The translations under genes and the position numbers were made by a program. This document shows, in pieces, positions 17,308-24,717 of a stretch of 31,561 nt of DNA. This stretch comes from a halophilic archaeon (GTDB lineage Archaea; Halobacteriota; Halobacteria; Halobacteriales; Haladaptataceae): the NCBI GenBank assembly GCA_003298465.1, contig QNGA01000018.1, positions 1 to 31,561 of the forward strand, read 5' to 3'. Below the pieces are notes generated by a model. It did not search any database, was not told where the DNA came from, and was given only the letters and a program-made list of their open reading frames with translations. The first letter of the stretch is position 1; every line of letters begins with the position of its first letter.

Positions 17308-17394
17308 AGTCCGAAGCCCCGCCCCGGCGTTGCACCGAGGTCCCGGCGTGGATACCGGACGGGGAGGCCGTCAGCGTCAGCGTCAGTGCGGCGT

Positions 17395-18819
17395 TCAGTG
17401 GAGGCCGCGGTCCATCTCGTAGTCGGCGCGCTCCCGGTCCTCGTCGCGAACCTCACGCGCGTCAATGCCGTCGCCGCCGTCGACCGCGACGGACGAGGGT
17501 GAGCCGCTGCTCGCGCTGCTCGTCCCGCTGTCGGAGTTGGACCCCGAGCCGGAGCCGGAGGAGCCAACGCCGAACGTTGACCCGTCGGGTTGCTCCCAAT
17601 TCGTCCCGTCGTCGCCGTCGTCGTCGCTGGAGCGGTAGTCTTTGTATTTCTCATGCACGCCGTGGCCGACGCGCGAGCCGGCCTCCTCGACGTACCGACC
17701 GGCCTTCCGCTGGTTCGACGCGCTCGTCCCGAGTGCGACCGACGCCGCGTCATTGGCGTGCGAGAGCATGCTCCGCGGGAAGAGGAGGAGGAGGAATATG
17801 AGCCCGCCAAGGAGTATCGCGAGCGACTCCAGGGCGCCGGCGAATCCCGACGCCCAATTGAGTTCCGAGAGCGCCGCGAGGCCGAACGCCTGGAATAGTT
17901 TCGTGACTATAACGACGCCGAACAGGTAGACGAACGTATCGCCGATGCTTTTCACGAATCCCGAATGCGCGCGACAGCCCCACGCTATCGGCCACATGAA
18001 CACCGTGAGGTAGACGAGCGCGCGCTCCAGGCCCAGGACGAGAAGGCCGACCGCGACCGTCCCGGTCTGGAGGACGCCGACCGCCGCGGCGAATCCGAGG
18101 GAGACGCCGAGTTTCTCGGCGTTCCCGGGGGTCTGGAGGAACTCATGACCATCAGGGACGATAGTCATCGCGACCTCGTTCGCGCCGTGGAGGATGAGAG
18201 GCGGGATAACCCACGTCAGCGTCACCATGACGAATCCGATGCCGACGCGTTTCCACGCCTGGCGCTGCTCGTAGACGTCGCTCTTGTAGAACGACATGCC
18301 GAACGCCATGAGGAGGATGGTCGACCCGATAGCCATCGTCTTGTTCGTGGCATCCTGGATACCGGGCCACTGGCCGTTTTGCGGGTTCATCCACGTCCGC
18401 CAGTCGCCCGGCTGTCCGGGCGCCGGAATGGACGCGACACTGTCCCGGACCGTGTTCGCGATACCCGCGCCGATGCCGAGCAGGATGTCCGTGACGGCCT
18501 TCATCTGGCCTTTCGCCATGTCAGCGGGGTTAATTGACGGGACGAGACCCCCACTGAACAGCCCGCCGTCCCCACTGTTGCCGCTGTTACTCCCGCTACT
18601 CGACCCGTTCGTGGTCGAGTTGTTCCCCGACGCCGGCGCCGCGGCCGCCTGGCCTCCGGAGGCGTCATACCAGTGGTGGTCGAGGGTCTCCGTCGAGTTG
18701 TTCGCACTCCCGCCGTCGGGAGGGGATTGAGCAGCGCCGAGCGCCGTAGCTCCCGCCGTCGCGACGAGGACGCCGAGGACGAGAATGGTCAGTCGCCTAT
18801 AGGGTCGTTTCTGGAACAT
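17395..18819 (-). CDS. TrbL/VirB6-like polytopic membrane protein of the mating channel, 474 aa
   Basis: A hydrophobic N-terminus (residues ~9-31, LTILVLGVLVATAGATALGA) acts as signal or first membrane segment. A Ser/Asn/Gly-rich extracellular linker (~32-90) follows, then about seven hydrophobic segments between residues ~105 and 350 and a long acidic Ser/Gly-rich tail. This layout, together with its place between a pilin-like gene and VirB4, fits TrbL/VirB6, the polytopic channel component. No motif proves it, because the family diverges strongly. The start ATG 18819 lies 30 bases after the pilin-like gene, with a hairpin between them. Confidence 0.75.
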   Translation of the reverse strand: MFQKRPYRRLTILVLGVLVATAGATALGAAQSPPDGGSANNSTETLDHHWYDASGGQAAAAPASGNNSTTNGSSSGSNSGNSGDGGLFSGGLVPSINPADMAKGQMKAVTDILLGIGAGIANTVRDSVASIPAPGQPGDWRTWMNPQNGQWPGIQDATNKTMAIGSTILLMAFGMSFYKSDVYEQRQAWKRVGIGFVMVTLTWVIPPLILHGANEVAMTIVPDGHEFLQTPGNAEKLGVSLGFAAAVGVLQTGTVAVGLLVLGLERALVYLTVFMWPIAWGCRAHSGFVKSIGDTFVYLFGVVIVTKLFQAFGLAALSELNWASGFAGALESLAILLGGLIFLLLLFPRSMLSHANDAASVALGTSASNQRKAGRYVEEAGSRVGHGVHEKYKDYRSSDDDGDDGTNWEQPDGSTFGVGSSGSGSGSNSDSGTSSASSGSPSSVAVDGGDGIDAREVRDEDRERADYEMDRGLH

Positions 18820-18831
18820 AATCGGGGAGGC

Positions 18832-18847
18832 GCCCCCTACGGGGGGC
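18832..18847 (-). promoter_or_regulatory. Intercistronic hairpin after the pilin-like gene
   Basis: GCCCCC-TACG-GGGGGC (a loop of CGTA on the minus strand) is a perfect 6-bp stem between the pilin-like stop (18850) and the VirB6-like start (18819). It could act as a partial terminator or RNA stabiliser, letting the pilin be made in excess over downstream channel proteins. That function is inferred. Confidence 0.5.
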
Positions 18848-18849
18848 GA

Positions 18850-19323
18850 TTAGAACACCTGGAAATCGATGCACGACAGCGTGCTCACGCCCGCTCTGTC
18901 GAGGAGGACGGCGAACAGGGGGAACACCCAGGCACCGGCGAACGTGATACCGGCGCCGACGACCGCCTCGCGGCCCTCTTTCTTCTTGTCGGAGCGGGCG
19001 GCGCCCAGCTTCTGGACGGCGGTCCATGTGCGGGCCGCGGCGAAGAGGAGCATGCCGAGGGTCATGAGCCCGAAGAATAGCGAAATGACGTTGCCGAGGC
19101 CGGACGAGCACATGATGTCGCTCGCCTCGCCGACGCCTTGGGCGGCGACTGTCCCGGAGACCGTCGCGACGGTTCCGAGCATGCCGGCGCCGGCGCGAAC
19201 GTATCTGTCGGGGGCTTTTGCGAGCCCCGCAGCGGCCGTCTCGGTGACGGGGTAGTTGAGGATGTCTGTCAGTCGGTCTTTCACTGCCCGAGTGCCGGAC
19301 GGGGGTTGTGTTTCGTCGGTCAT
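18850..19323 (-). CDS. VirB2/TrbC-like pilin candidate, 157 aa
   Basis: The start ATG 19323 (MTDETQPPSG...) fits the promoter upstream. Three hydrophobic stretches lie at ~43-64, ~78-97 and ~120-141, separated by a short basic cytoplasmic loop (ARSDKKKEGR). This matches the VirB2/TrbC plan of a leader segment followed by a two-helix pilin. C72 and C151 flank the mature region and could form a disulphide outside the cell. It is the first gene of the secretion operon, as expected for the most abundant subunit. The identification rests on topology and gene order, not on a diagnostic motif. Confidence 0.65.
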   Translation of the reverse strand: MTDETQPPSGTRAVKDRLTDILNYPVTETAAAGLAKAPDRYVRAGAGMLGTVATVSGTVAAQGVGEASDIMCSSGLGNVISLFFGLMTLGMLLFAAARTWTAVQKLGAARSDKKKEGREAVVGAGITFAGAWVFPLFAVLLDRAGVSTLSCIDFQVF

Positions 19324-19352
19324 GAGCTTCAATACTACCATCATCCTCTCCG

Positions 19353-19360
19353 TTAATAAA
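19353..19360 (-). promoter_or_regulatory. Promoter of the type IV secretion operon
   Basis: The minus strand reads TTTATTAA about 34 bases before ATG 19323, giving a transcript that would start 5-8 bases ahead of it. This is the strongest TATA-like box near the operon and supports MTDETQ as the start rather than the in-frame ATGs 12 and 21 bases upstream. Confidence 0.6.
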
Positions 19361-19420
19361 GGTTTGTCTATGGACGAACGCTCTCCTATGCACCAACATC
19401 TAAGGTGATTGGGACAGCAA

Positions 19421-19427
19421 TAAAAAG
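19421..19427 (+). promoter_or_regulatory. TATA-like box for the 19456 gene
   Basis: TAAAAAG lies about 29-35 bases before ATG 19456, which places the transcript start a few bases ahead of that ATG. Confidence 0.45.
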
Positions 19428-19455
19428 TGGTATGTATTCAAATAGGCAAACCGAG

Positions 19456-19692
19456 ATGGCTCGCACCCGAGCACTCCTTACGGAACGCGACCGCGAACTC
19501 CTCATGAACGAGGACCAAGAGGGCCGTCGCTACCAGACGGTTTCCGTCATTCGCGGCCGAATCCAAGACGAGTTGACGACCGATGTCGAGATACTGAGAG
19601 AACATCATCCCGACCTTGCCGAGGAACTCCGGGACGTCGTCTGTCGGCAGTTCCCCGACGACCAAGAAACGGACACAGACCCGGGGGAATAG
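19456..19692 (+). CDS. Small acidic protein of the ALLT family, 78 aa (paralogue of 28446)
   Basis: The product (MARTRALLTERDRELL...) aligns with the 94-aa protein at 28446 (MPRALLTDGERKAI...). Both have ALLT at the N-terminus, an R-I-R/G-R-I segment, L-R-x-H-x-P-D-L and V-C-R. The pattern is familiar from uncharacterised haloarchaeal proteins. ATG 19456 is chosen over upstream ATG 19432 and GTG 19405 because it matches the paralogue start and the TATA spacing. It is followed after 3 bases by a two-helix membrane protein, the same pairing as at 28446/28753. Function unknown. Confidence 0.75.
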   Translation: MARTRALLTERDRELLMNEDQEGRRYQTVSVIRGRIQDELTTDVEILREHHPDLAEELRDVVCRQFPDDQETDTDPGE

Positions 19693-19695
19693 GCG

Positions 19696-19965
19696 ATGCA
19701 AATCCCCCCGCTCTCAGTTCCTGCTCGGGACGAGACGGCAAAAGAGACCGTCCAGCGACATCTCGCTGTCGTGTACGGCTTTGGCAAACTCATTCTCGTC
19801 GGCATCCCCGTTCAAGTGATTGTCCTTGCCGCGGCCTACCTCGTCGGCAAACACGTGCTCCACCTCACCCAGCATACCACCGGGTGGGTTGTGATACTCA
19901 GTTGGTTCCTCGCGGCCTACATCCTCAAATTGTACGCGAGGCGCTTGTTCCCCGTGAACGCCTAA
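19696..19965 (+). CDS. Small two-helix membrane protein, 89 aa
   Basis: Two hydrophobic segments lie at ~32-51 (LILVGIPVQVIVLAAAYLVG) and ~63-80 (GWVVILSWFLAAYILKLY), and the C-terminus is basic (ARRLFP). No domain is recognised. It follows the ALLT-family gene closely, and the same soluble-plus-membrane pairing occurs in the operon at 28446-28938. Possible roles include entry exclusion or an accessory mating-pore part, but nothing in the sequence decides. Confidence 0.7.
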   Translation: MQIPPLSVPARDETAKETVQRHLAVVYGFGKLILVGIPVQVIVLAAAYLVGKHVLHLTQHTTGWVVILSWFLAAYILKLYARRLFPVNA

Positions 19966-20014
19966 AAGCCCCCGGCGGAACGGTGCGACGCGACACCATA
20001 CCACCACACCAACC

Positions 20015-21400
20015 CTATGCTATTTTCGTGCCGTTGAGCGTCACGCCCTGGAGCGTCGCGCCGCCGTTGCGAATCACCGCCGCCTCCGACGCGTTCCACC
20101 CTGGCGTCCGAATCGAGACGTTCTGAACGCGGACGTCGCCGGCTCCCTCGTCGATAACGAGCGCCATGGTCGGCGTCCCCTGTATCGTCACGTCGATGTT
20201 TCGGAGCCGCGCCTTCTCGACCCCTGTCTGAACGGTGATACTCCACCCCGTCGGAACCTTCTGGACAATCTTGGTGTCCGTAACCGAGCACGTCCCGTCG
20301 TCGAGGCGAATCGGCCGCTGCTCGAAATAGTAGTCCTCGTCAAACGATTGGTCCGTGACTATCCCGCACTTGTGAATCCGGGAGTTATCGCCCCCGATGC
20401 GGATATTCGACGGATGCGAGTTCGCCGTTACACAGTTGACGACCTCGACCGTCCCGTCGCCCTCGCCAGGCTGGCCGCCAATCGCGTAGATGCCGTTATC
20501 CGGCCACCCGCCCACTTGCGCGTTCTCGACGCGGAGCCGCCCCTGCATTTGCGGGTGGCCGGCGATGCCCGTCGTCGACAGTGAGCGGTCCCGAGGCCCG
20601 CCGAGGCTCCGCGTGTCTCGGTCGTTAATCGTCTTCTGGAACGTCTTACCACCGAATCTGAAATCGAGGTCCCGGGCACGAATCGTCGCGTCCTCCGTCG
20701 CCGGGTGGAGCCGGAGCGGCCCCTGACAGCCGAGCGAATGCATGCCGACTTGCCGGAGCCCACGGACCTCCGACGTCCCCGACGTATGGTGATTCAACAC
20801 CTGCATGCCCGCGTTCTTCGCGCGCCAGTCGAGCGTAAACCCGCCGAACAGAAACTTCCCCTCATGCGGCGACTCAGGCACGCCAATTTTGAAGTGCTGG
20901 GCCGGCCCCGTGAACTCGCCGCCGTAGACGTCGAATCCCTTAATCTCCGTCACCGAGCCGTGAACGAGCGTCGCGTTCTCGCCGAGGATGCCGACGTCGC
21001 GGAGACTCACGCGGCGAACCTGCGAGTTCATCTTGTACCGACCACTCGGGAAATACAGCAGTGTGTCGCTCGCTATCTTGTCCTGTATCACGGGGGTGAC
21101 GTCGCGCTCGCCCGTCGGGTCGGCGCCCGCCTCGGCCATGTTAATGACCGTCCCGAACTCCGACCGCCACCGGTCGACGTTGAGCGACGGTGACCCCCCT
21201 GCGGTCACGTTCCCGTTCGTGCTATTGCCACCGGCCGCCGCCGAGCCGGTGCTCCCGCCGGTTGGCATGAGAAGACAGCCGGAGGCCGCGGTCGCGCCGA
21301 CGGCCGCGCCGGTCGCGAGAAATGCGCGCCTATCTGTCGATGTCGATGTCGATGCCGATACTCCAGTGGTTTCTTGGGCCGCGGTTTCGTCGTCTGTCAT
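20015..21400 (-). CDS. Tat-exported lipoprotein with a right-handed beta-helix, 461 aa
   Basis: The twin-arginine motif TDRRAFLAT (R24-R25) is followed by a hydrophobic Ala/Gly segment and a lipobox AASGC with C42. The protein should therefore be exported folded and anchored by lipid on the outer face of the membrane. A Ser/Gly/Asn linker follows. From residue ~100 the sequence repeats short beta-strand turns (FPSGRYKMNS, VRRVSLRDVGILGENA, RLRNIDVTIQG, VRVQNVSIRT), typical of pectate-lyase-like parallel beta-helices. I see no clear catalytic residues, so binding of a surface polysaccharide or a mating partner is as likely as glycan cleavage. It is transcribed separately from the secretion operon, behind a long structured leader. 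Confidence 0.78.
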   Translation of the reverse strand: MTDDETAAQETTGVSASTSTSTDRRAFLATGAAVGATAASGCLLMPTGGSTGSAAAGGNSTNGNVTAGGSPSLNVDRWRSEFGTVINMAEAGADPTGERDVTPVIQDKIASDTLLYFPSGRYKMNSQVRRVSLRDVGILGENATLVHGSVTEIKGFDVYGGEFTGPAQHFKIGVPESPHEGKFLFGGFTLDWRAKNAGMQVLNHHTSGTSEVRGLRQVGMHSLGCQGPLRLHPATEDATIRARDLDFRFGGKTFQKTINDRDTRSLGGPRDRSLSTTGIAGHPQMQGRLRVENAQVGGWPDNGIYAIGGQPGEGDGTVEVVNCVTANSHPSNIRIGGDNSRIHKCGIVTDQSFDEDYYFEQRPIRLDDGTCSVTDTKIVQKVPTGWSITVQTGVEKARLRNIDVTIQGTPTMALVIDEGAGDVRVQNVSIRTPGWNASEAAVIRNGGATLQGVTLNGTKIA

Positions 21401-21756
21401 GGGTCTTGGATGCCTGAGACCCAGCGCCGGGCGCTTTCCTCGCCCGGCGTCCCTTCCTCACCCCACTCCGAGAGCGGAGGAGCGACGCCCAAGGGCGCTG
21501 GTTCTCTCTAATTTCGCTACGAGCGCCGACAGGATTAAGCTTCGGGACCGCCCCCCGCGGCCGGCGATGGGAAACCAGACTGACGCCGTCGTCAGAACTC
21601 ACACACCCACAGCAGTCACTCCCCTACTACTACACTACTTAAACTAAAATAAATAATAGAGTTCACCTACAGGTACCGACCCGATACTTTCACCGCCCAC
21701 GTGTTTGAGTGCTTAGAGACGTGGCCCCTCTCAGGCGTGGCTTCTGACGCCCATGG
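21401..21756 (-). promoter_or_regulatory. Promoter and structured leader of the beta-helix lipoprotein gene
   Basis: This 356-bp gap has an AT-rich island at 21639-21663, which reads TTTATTTTAGTTTAAG on the minus strand, and a second weak box (CTTAATCC, near 21533-21540). Either could start a transcript with a leader of roughly 105-215 bases. The leader has a perfect 9-bp hairpin (21425-21449). No gene is seen; a 90-codon frame at 21330-21602 is basic and looks like a shadow. Confidence 0.5.
21425..21449 (-). promoter_or_regulatory. Strong hairpin in the lipoprotein leader
   Basis: CGCCGGGCG and CGCCCGGCG form a perfect 9-bp GC stem with a 7-base loop, 25 bases before the ATG at 21400. It may affect translation or stability of the mRNA. 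Confidence 0.5.
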
Positions 21757-22434
21757 CTATGTCCCCGCTGACGACGCTGACAGTGAGCCGCTACCGCCCG
21801 ACGCCTGTGCTTGCCTGGAGGCAAACACGTCGTGCTGTTGGAGCATCAACTCCCCGTCGCTATTCTTAAAGAACGTGATTCTCCCCTTCGAGAGGGCTTC
21901 TACCCGCCGGCACGCGCGATACACCAGCTTCCACGACAAGCGCTCGTCCACCGCCGTCGACAAGAGGTCGCGGAGGCCGTCCTTCCCCGTCTTCAAGACA
22001 AGTCCTTTCGGCGTCCTGGTCGCCCAGTTATGCCAATGGGTATAGACCTCGACAGCGCGCCGGTCACTCGGTCCGACGTGCTCCTCGATGGCGTCCTCGC
22101 CCATGATGGAGAGGCGTTCTATCGGCGTCCAATCGTCCGTCGGTGTTTCACCGCCGTCACCCCCGGGGTTGGCATCCGCAACGTCGTCCTCCAGGGTGGC
22201 AATATCGTCGTTTACGCTCTCGATGCCGGCGCCGAGCGCGTTGAGACGCATGTCGTGCTCGTCCTGCTCGTCTTCGACGTCGTCGACGCGCGCCTCCAGG
22301 GCCGCGGCCTCGTCGGCGATAGCCTCGCCCTGCTCGCGAACGGCGTCGACGGCGTCATCGGCGGCGCCGAGGTGGTCGAAGGTCTCTGCAACGGTCTCTG
22401 CGAACGCTTCAATCTGTGTGCTGATATCGTCCAT
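21757..22434 (-). CDS. Conserved haloarchaeal plasmid protein with N-terminal coiled coil, 225 aa
   Basis: The N-terminal ~100 residues form a long coiled coil (AALEARVDDVEDEQDEHDMR). After a Gly/Asp linker the C-terminal domain (DWTPIERLSIMGEDAIEEHV, GPSDRRAVEVY, TPKGLVLKT, LSWKLVYRACRRVEALSKG) matches a conserved uncharacterised domain I know from haloarchaeal plasmids. Its basic helices could bind DNA. The start ATG 22434 is preferred; an in-frame GTG at 22518 would add 28 residues that look non-native. A TATA-like box at 22537-22543 serves either start. The Ser/Ala/Gln tail is low-complexity. Function unknown. Confidence 0.75.
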   Translation of the reverse strand: MDDISTQIEAFAETVAETFDHLGAADDAVDAVREQGEAIADEAAALEARVDDVEDEQDEHDMRLNALGAGIESVNDDIATLEDDVADANPGGDGGETPTDDWTPIERLSIMGEDAIEEHVGPSDRRAVEVYTHWHNWATRTPKGLVLKTGKDGLRDLLSTAVDERLSWKLVYRACRRVEALSKGRITFFKNSDGELMLQQHDVFASRQAQASGGSGSLSASSAGT

Positions 22435-22762
22435 TAGCGTCGTTGTGTGGGGGTCGTCCGTGGAGGACGGCGGCGCACGGACCCTAACGCCGTCGCGACC
22501 GAGTGATAGTGTCGCCACTATGAGAGAGGCGAACACTTTTTATCGGTCGCGACAGAAGGAGAAACCACAGGTACCAATTGTGTTCGGGGAGGAACCGACC
22601 TCCCCGTCTCCTCCTGCCGTGGTCGACGATTCGTTACATAGCCGTGGGCTTCTCAACCACACCACTTGAATCCTGTTACAATCGGCTGATGGATGTCTGA
22701 CGCCCTCCCGACCGGGGCGAACGCCATGCCCGACGGGAAAATCGGGGGAATGGAGAGAACGG

Positions 22763-22851
22763 CTGAAACGGGCGAATTCCCTACTTCGCAAGTGCCGCTA
22801 TAGAATAGTTCCTTAACGCCGATTGCGAAGTAGAGAATTCGGGCGTTTCAG
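22763..22851. repeat. Long palindromic element, copy 2 (29-bp arms, 31-bp centre)
   Basis: Arms 22763-22791 and 22823-22851 differ at only three of 29 paired positions, making this the most complete copy. The centre is nearly identical to copy 1, including GAATAGTTCCTTAACGCCGA. It lies 257 bp before copy 3 in the same orientation. Confidence 0.88.
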
Positions 22852-23020
22852 CGTCTTGCGCCCGAACGGTCGTTTCTCTCCTCGCGGAGAGCCCCCGCCA
22901 TTTTCCCCGTCGGATTCCCCCACCTGAACGGACCATAAACCAATAACGCATTTATCAAACTACTGCCCACGTGCGGGGGGTCGGCGTCGCCAGGGCGAGA
23001 CTGTCCGGGCGGGAGAGTCA

Positions 23021-23110
23021 CTGAGGCCCTCGAATTCTCTACTTCGCAAGTGGCCGTATAGTATACCTTCCCTTCGGCCGATTGCGAAGTAGAGAATTCG
23101 GGCGCCTCGC
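23021..23110. repeat. Long palindromic element, copy 3 (29-bp arms, 32-bp centre)
   Basis: The inner 19 bases of each arm (CGAATTCTCTACTTCGCAA and its complement) pair perfectly. The centre differs from copies 1 and 2 but keeps the design: it holds its own perfect palindrome, GTATAGTATAC, and a GGCCG/CGGCC pair. Arm conservation with centre drift suggests that the stem, or proteins binding the arms, is what matters. Confidence 0.88.
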
Positions 23111-23266
23111 CACCTCTCGCGTCCGGCGGTGATTGCTCGGTGAGTCGTCCGTCTCTCTCGCTCTCTCGTAGTGGGACAGCCCCTCGTCGCGAGCGTCGAG
23201 GACGACGGTGTTGGTTTGGCGGGCGTTTCCGTACACTCAAGTAACAGTATCGCATAAAAGAAAATT

Positions 23267-23614
23267 ATGTCGAGAGGACAATCCGACGACGTCGCACAGA
23301 AAATAGACAAGCTCTCCGATAACGTCAGCGTGCTCGCCGCACTGATAGCTCACGATGCCGGGTATCCCGTCGGTCAGACGCAAGGGGGTGCCCCGAGTCC
23401 GGTCGCCAGCATCCAGCAATGGATTGAGGCGGACGAGACGGAGACCGCGCCGGGGACGGTTCACACCGTCGACGGGTCTGGCGACACTATCGCGGCCAGC
23501 TACGACCACGTGAAGCGGACGGACGGTGGCTGGGTCGAGTGCTGGCCCAGCGATGATTACGAGAGCCGGGTCGAGTACCCGCCGCAGAAGGTCGTCAAAA
23601 TCGCCCGTAATTAA
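23267..23614 (+). CDS. Hypothetical protein, 115 aa
   Basis: The start ATG 23267 lies in an AT-rich leader (CATAAAAGAAAATT). The N-terminal third is helical (DDVAQKIDKLSDNVSVLAAL); the C-terminal half looks like a small beta-rich domain (DTIAASYDHVKRTDGGWVEC). No family was recognised. It is monocistronic, sits between the palindromic elements and the serine recombinase, and converges on the latter. Acidic composition and GC-rich third positions support real coding. Confidence 0.65.
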   Translation: MSRGQSDDVAQKIDKLSDNVSVLAALIAHDAGYPVGQTQGGAPSPVASIQQWIEADETETAPGTVHTVDGSGDTIAASYDHVKRTDGGWVECWPSDDYESRVEYPPQKVVKIARN

Positions 23615-23700
23615 CGACTGCTTTTTGCGCACGCATATCCGTCTCGTTCCCGCACGGCGCCGGTGAGCGTCCGTCGTTGCGTTGCCATGGTCAGTCGTTA
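23612..23700. repeat. 9-bp inverted repeat framing the convergent gene ends
   Basis: TAACGACTG (23612-23620) begins with the stop codon of the 115-aa gene. Its exact complement, CAGTCGTTA (23692-23700), overlaps the end of the recombinase gene. The enclosed 71 bases hold a CTTTTTG run that could terminate the plus-strand gene. Confidence 0.5.
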
Positions 23701-24458
23701 GTTGTCACGCGGACGGTCGGCGTGGCGGTCCTGACGGCCTCCAGGGCCGCGTCGATGCGGTCGTCGTCGGCCTCCGCGTCGAGATACCATGCACGGCGTT
23801 CGCTATCTTGGTGGATGTTTGAGAGCGCCTGACGGGAGAGCGGGAGGCCGCTCGCGACGGAGTTGTAGGATTCCCCGTCGTCGACGCGCTCGATGGCGTC
23901 GCGAAGCTCAAGGTAGCCGACCTCGCCGGCGTCATGGTCGGGGTCGAGGAGCGGCTGGAGGTAGCCCTCGCCGTCTCGGGTGAACCCCGCGGGAACTTGG
24001 CCGAGCCACTTTCCCTCGCGTTGTGCGCGTCGCTGTCCGGCCTCGATTCGCCGTATGAGCGTCCGGCGTTCCTGTTGGTAGACCATGCCGATGATGTCGG
24101 CGACGAACCGTCCCGTTCCGTCGGGCGTGACTTTCTCGACGGCGCCGTCGGTGATAACGACGGTCGTCTCGGTATCTTCGCAGGTGTCGAAGAACTGCTG
24201 GAGCGTCGCGCCGGTTCGTGAGAGGCGGCTTATCTCCCAACAGACGACGTGTGAGTAGTCGCCGTCCTCGATGGCGTCGAGGAGTACGGTGAACTGCTCG
24301 CGGTCGTCTGCGGCGCCACTGACGCCGAGGTCGACGTAGCGGTCGACGTCCGCGGCGTCGGCGTCGTGTTCGGCTAACCAGTTGTTGATGCTTTCGCGTT
24401 GGTGGCTGTCGGTCTGCTCGTCGGTGCTTGCTCGGATGTAGGTTGCGTAGGTTGGCAT
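23691..24458 (-). CDS. Serine recombinase (resolvase/invertase family), 255 aa
   Basis: The N-terminal catalytic domain starts YATYIRASTDEQ, with S11 as the nucleophile and R9 beside it. The conserved WEISRLSRTG follows at ~90, and the helical arm with QERRTLIRRIEAGQRRAQRE at ~140-165. The C-terminal ~90 residues include a short helix-turn-helix (YNSVASGLPLSRQALSNIHQ), giving a total length near that of small resolvases. The enzyme would cut and rejoin DNA at paired sites, most likely resolving plasmid multimers or inverting a segment. ATG 24458 is chosen because GGGGTGA lies just upstream; the GTG at 24467 lies inside that site. An RHH gene precedes it by 79 bases. Confidence 0.88.
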   Translation of the reverse strand: MPTYATYIRASTDEQTDSHQRESINNWLAEHDADAADVDRYVDLGVSGAADDREQFTVLLDAIEDGDYSHVVCWEISRLSRTGATLQQFFDTCEDTETTVVITDGAVEKVTPDGTGRFVADIIGMVYQQERRTLIRRIEAGQRRAQREGKWLGQVPAGFTRDGEGYLQPLLDPDHDAGEVGYLELRDAIERVDDGESYNSVASGLPLSRQALSNIHQDSERRAWYLDAEADDDRIDAALEAVRTATPTVRVTTND

Positions 24459-24537
24459 TGCTTTCACCCCTTTGGGTACTTAAAGTCGGAGGGTTGCTTA
24501 CACCCTGTAATCGGGTATTACTCCGCTTACGGGGGTC

Positions 24538-24693
24538 TCAGGACTCATCGCTATCGTGAAACTCCCAACCAGCGGTGTCTAACAGCCGTTCGACGGCCTC
24601 GCTATACGTGATTCCATGCTCCGCCTTGTACCGACGTAGCTCGTCGCGCATCGACTTGGAGAGTTTCACCGTCGCCCGGTCGTCGTCCGTCAT
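24538..24693 (-). CDS. Ribbon-helix-helix DNA-binding protein, 51 aa
   Basis: MTDDDRATVKLSKSMRDELR followed by RYKAEHGITYSEAVERLLDT is a textbook RHH: the strand ATVKLS, helix 1, a turn, and the helix YSEAVERLL. It resembles CopG or VapB antitoxins, but no toxin gene follows; the next gene is the serine recombinase. The start ATG 24693 is directly preceded by three AGTAC repeats, likely its own operator. I infer a repressor of itself and perhaps of the recombinase. Confidence 0.82.
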   Translation of the reverse strand: MTDDDRATVKLSKSMRDELRRYKAEHGITYSEAVERLLDTAGWEFHDSDES

Positions 24694-24694
24694 G

Positions 24695-24717
24695 AGTACA
24701 GTTAGTACGATGAGTAC
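24695..24717. promoter_or_regulatory. Triple AGTAC operator at the RHH gene
   Basis: AGTAC occurs at 24695, 24704 and 24713, an exact 9-bp period, immediately upstream of the RHH start and downstream of a TTATGC box. Tandem short repeats beside an RHH gene are typical autoregulatory operators. Confidence 0.6.

Larger units (their letters stand above)
22435..23266. other. 832-bp intergenic region with two palindromic elements
   Basis: It contains the minus-strand promoter box ATAAAAA (22537-22543), a hairpin GGGGAGG-AACCGA-CCTCCCC (22586-22605), palindromic element copies 2 and 3, and a GTGGGACAGCC motif near 23171. Frames of 83 and 135 codons on the minus strand run through the repeats and have arginine-rich, non-haloarchaeal composition, so I do not call genes here. 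Confidence 0.6.

Noticed and set aside
6783..23110. Palindromic elements considered as insertion sequences
   Set aside because: They are only ~90 bp, encode nothing, and show no convincing target-site duplications; a miniature element remains possible but is not shown.
24538..24693. RHH gene as the antitoxin of a toxin-antitoxin pair
   Set aside because: The next gene is a serine recombinase, and no small toxin-like frame follows or precedes it.
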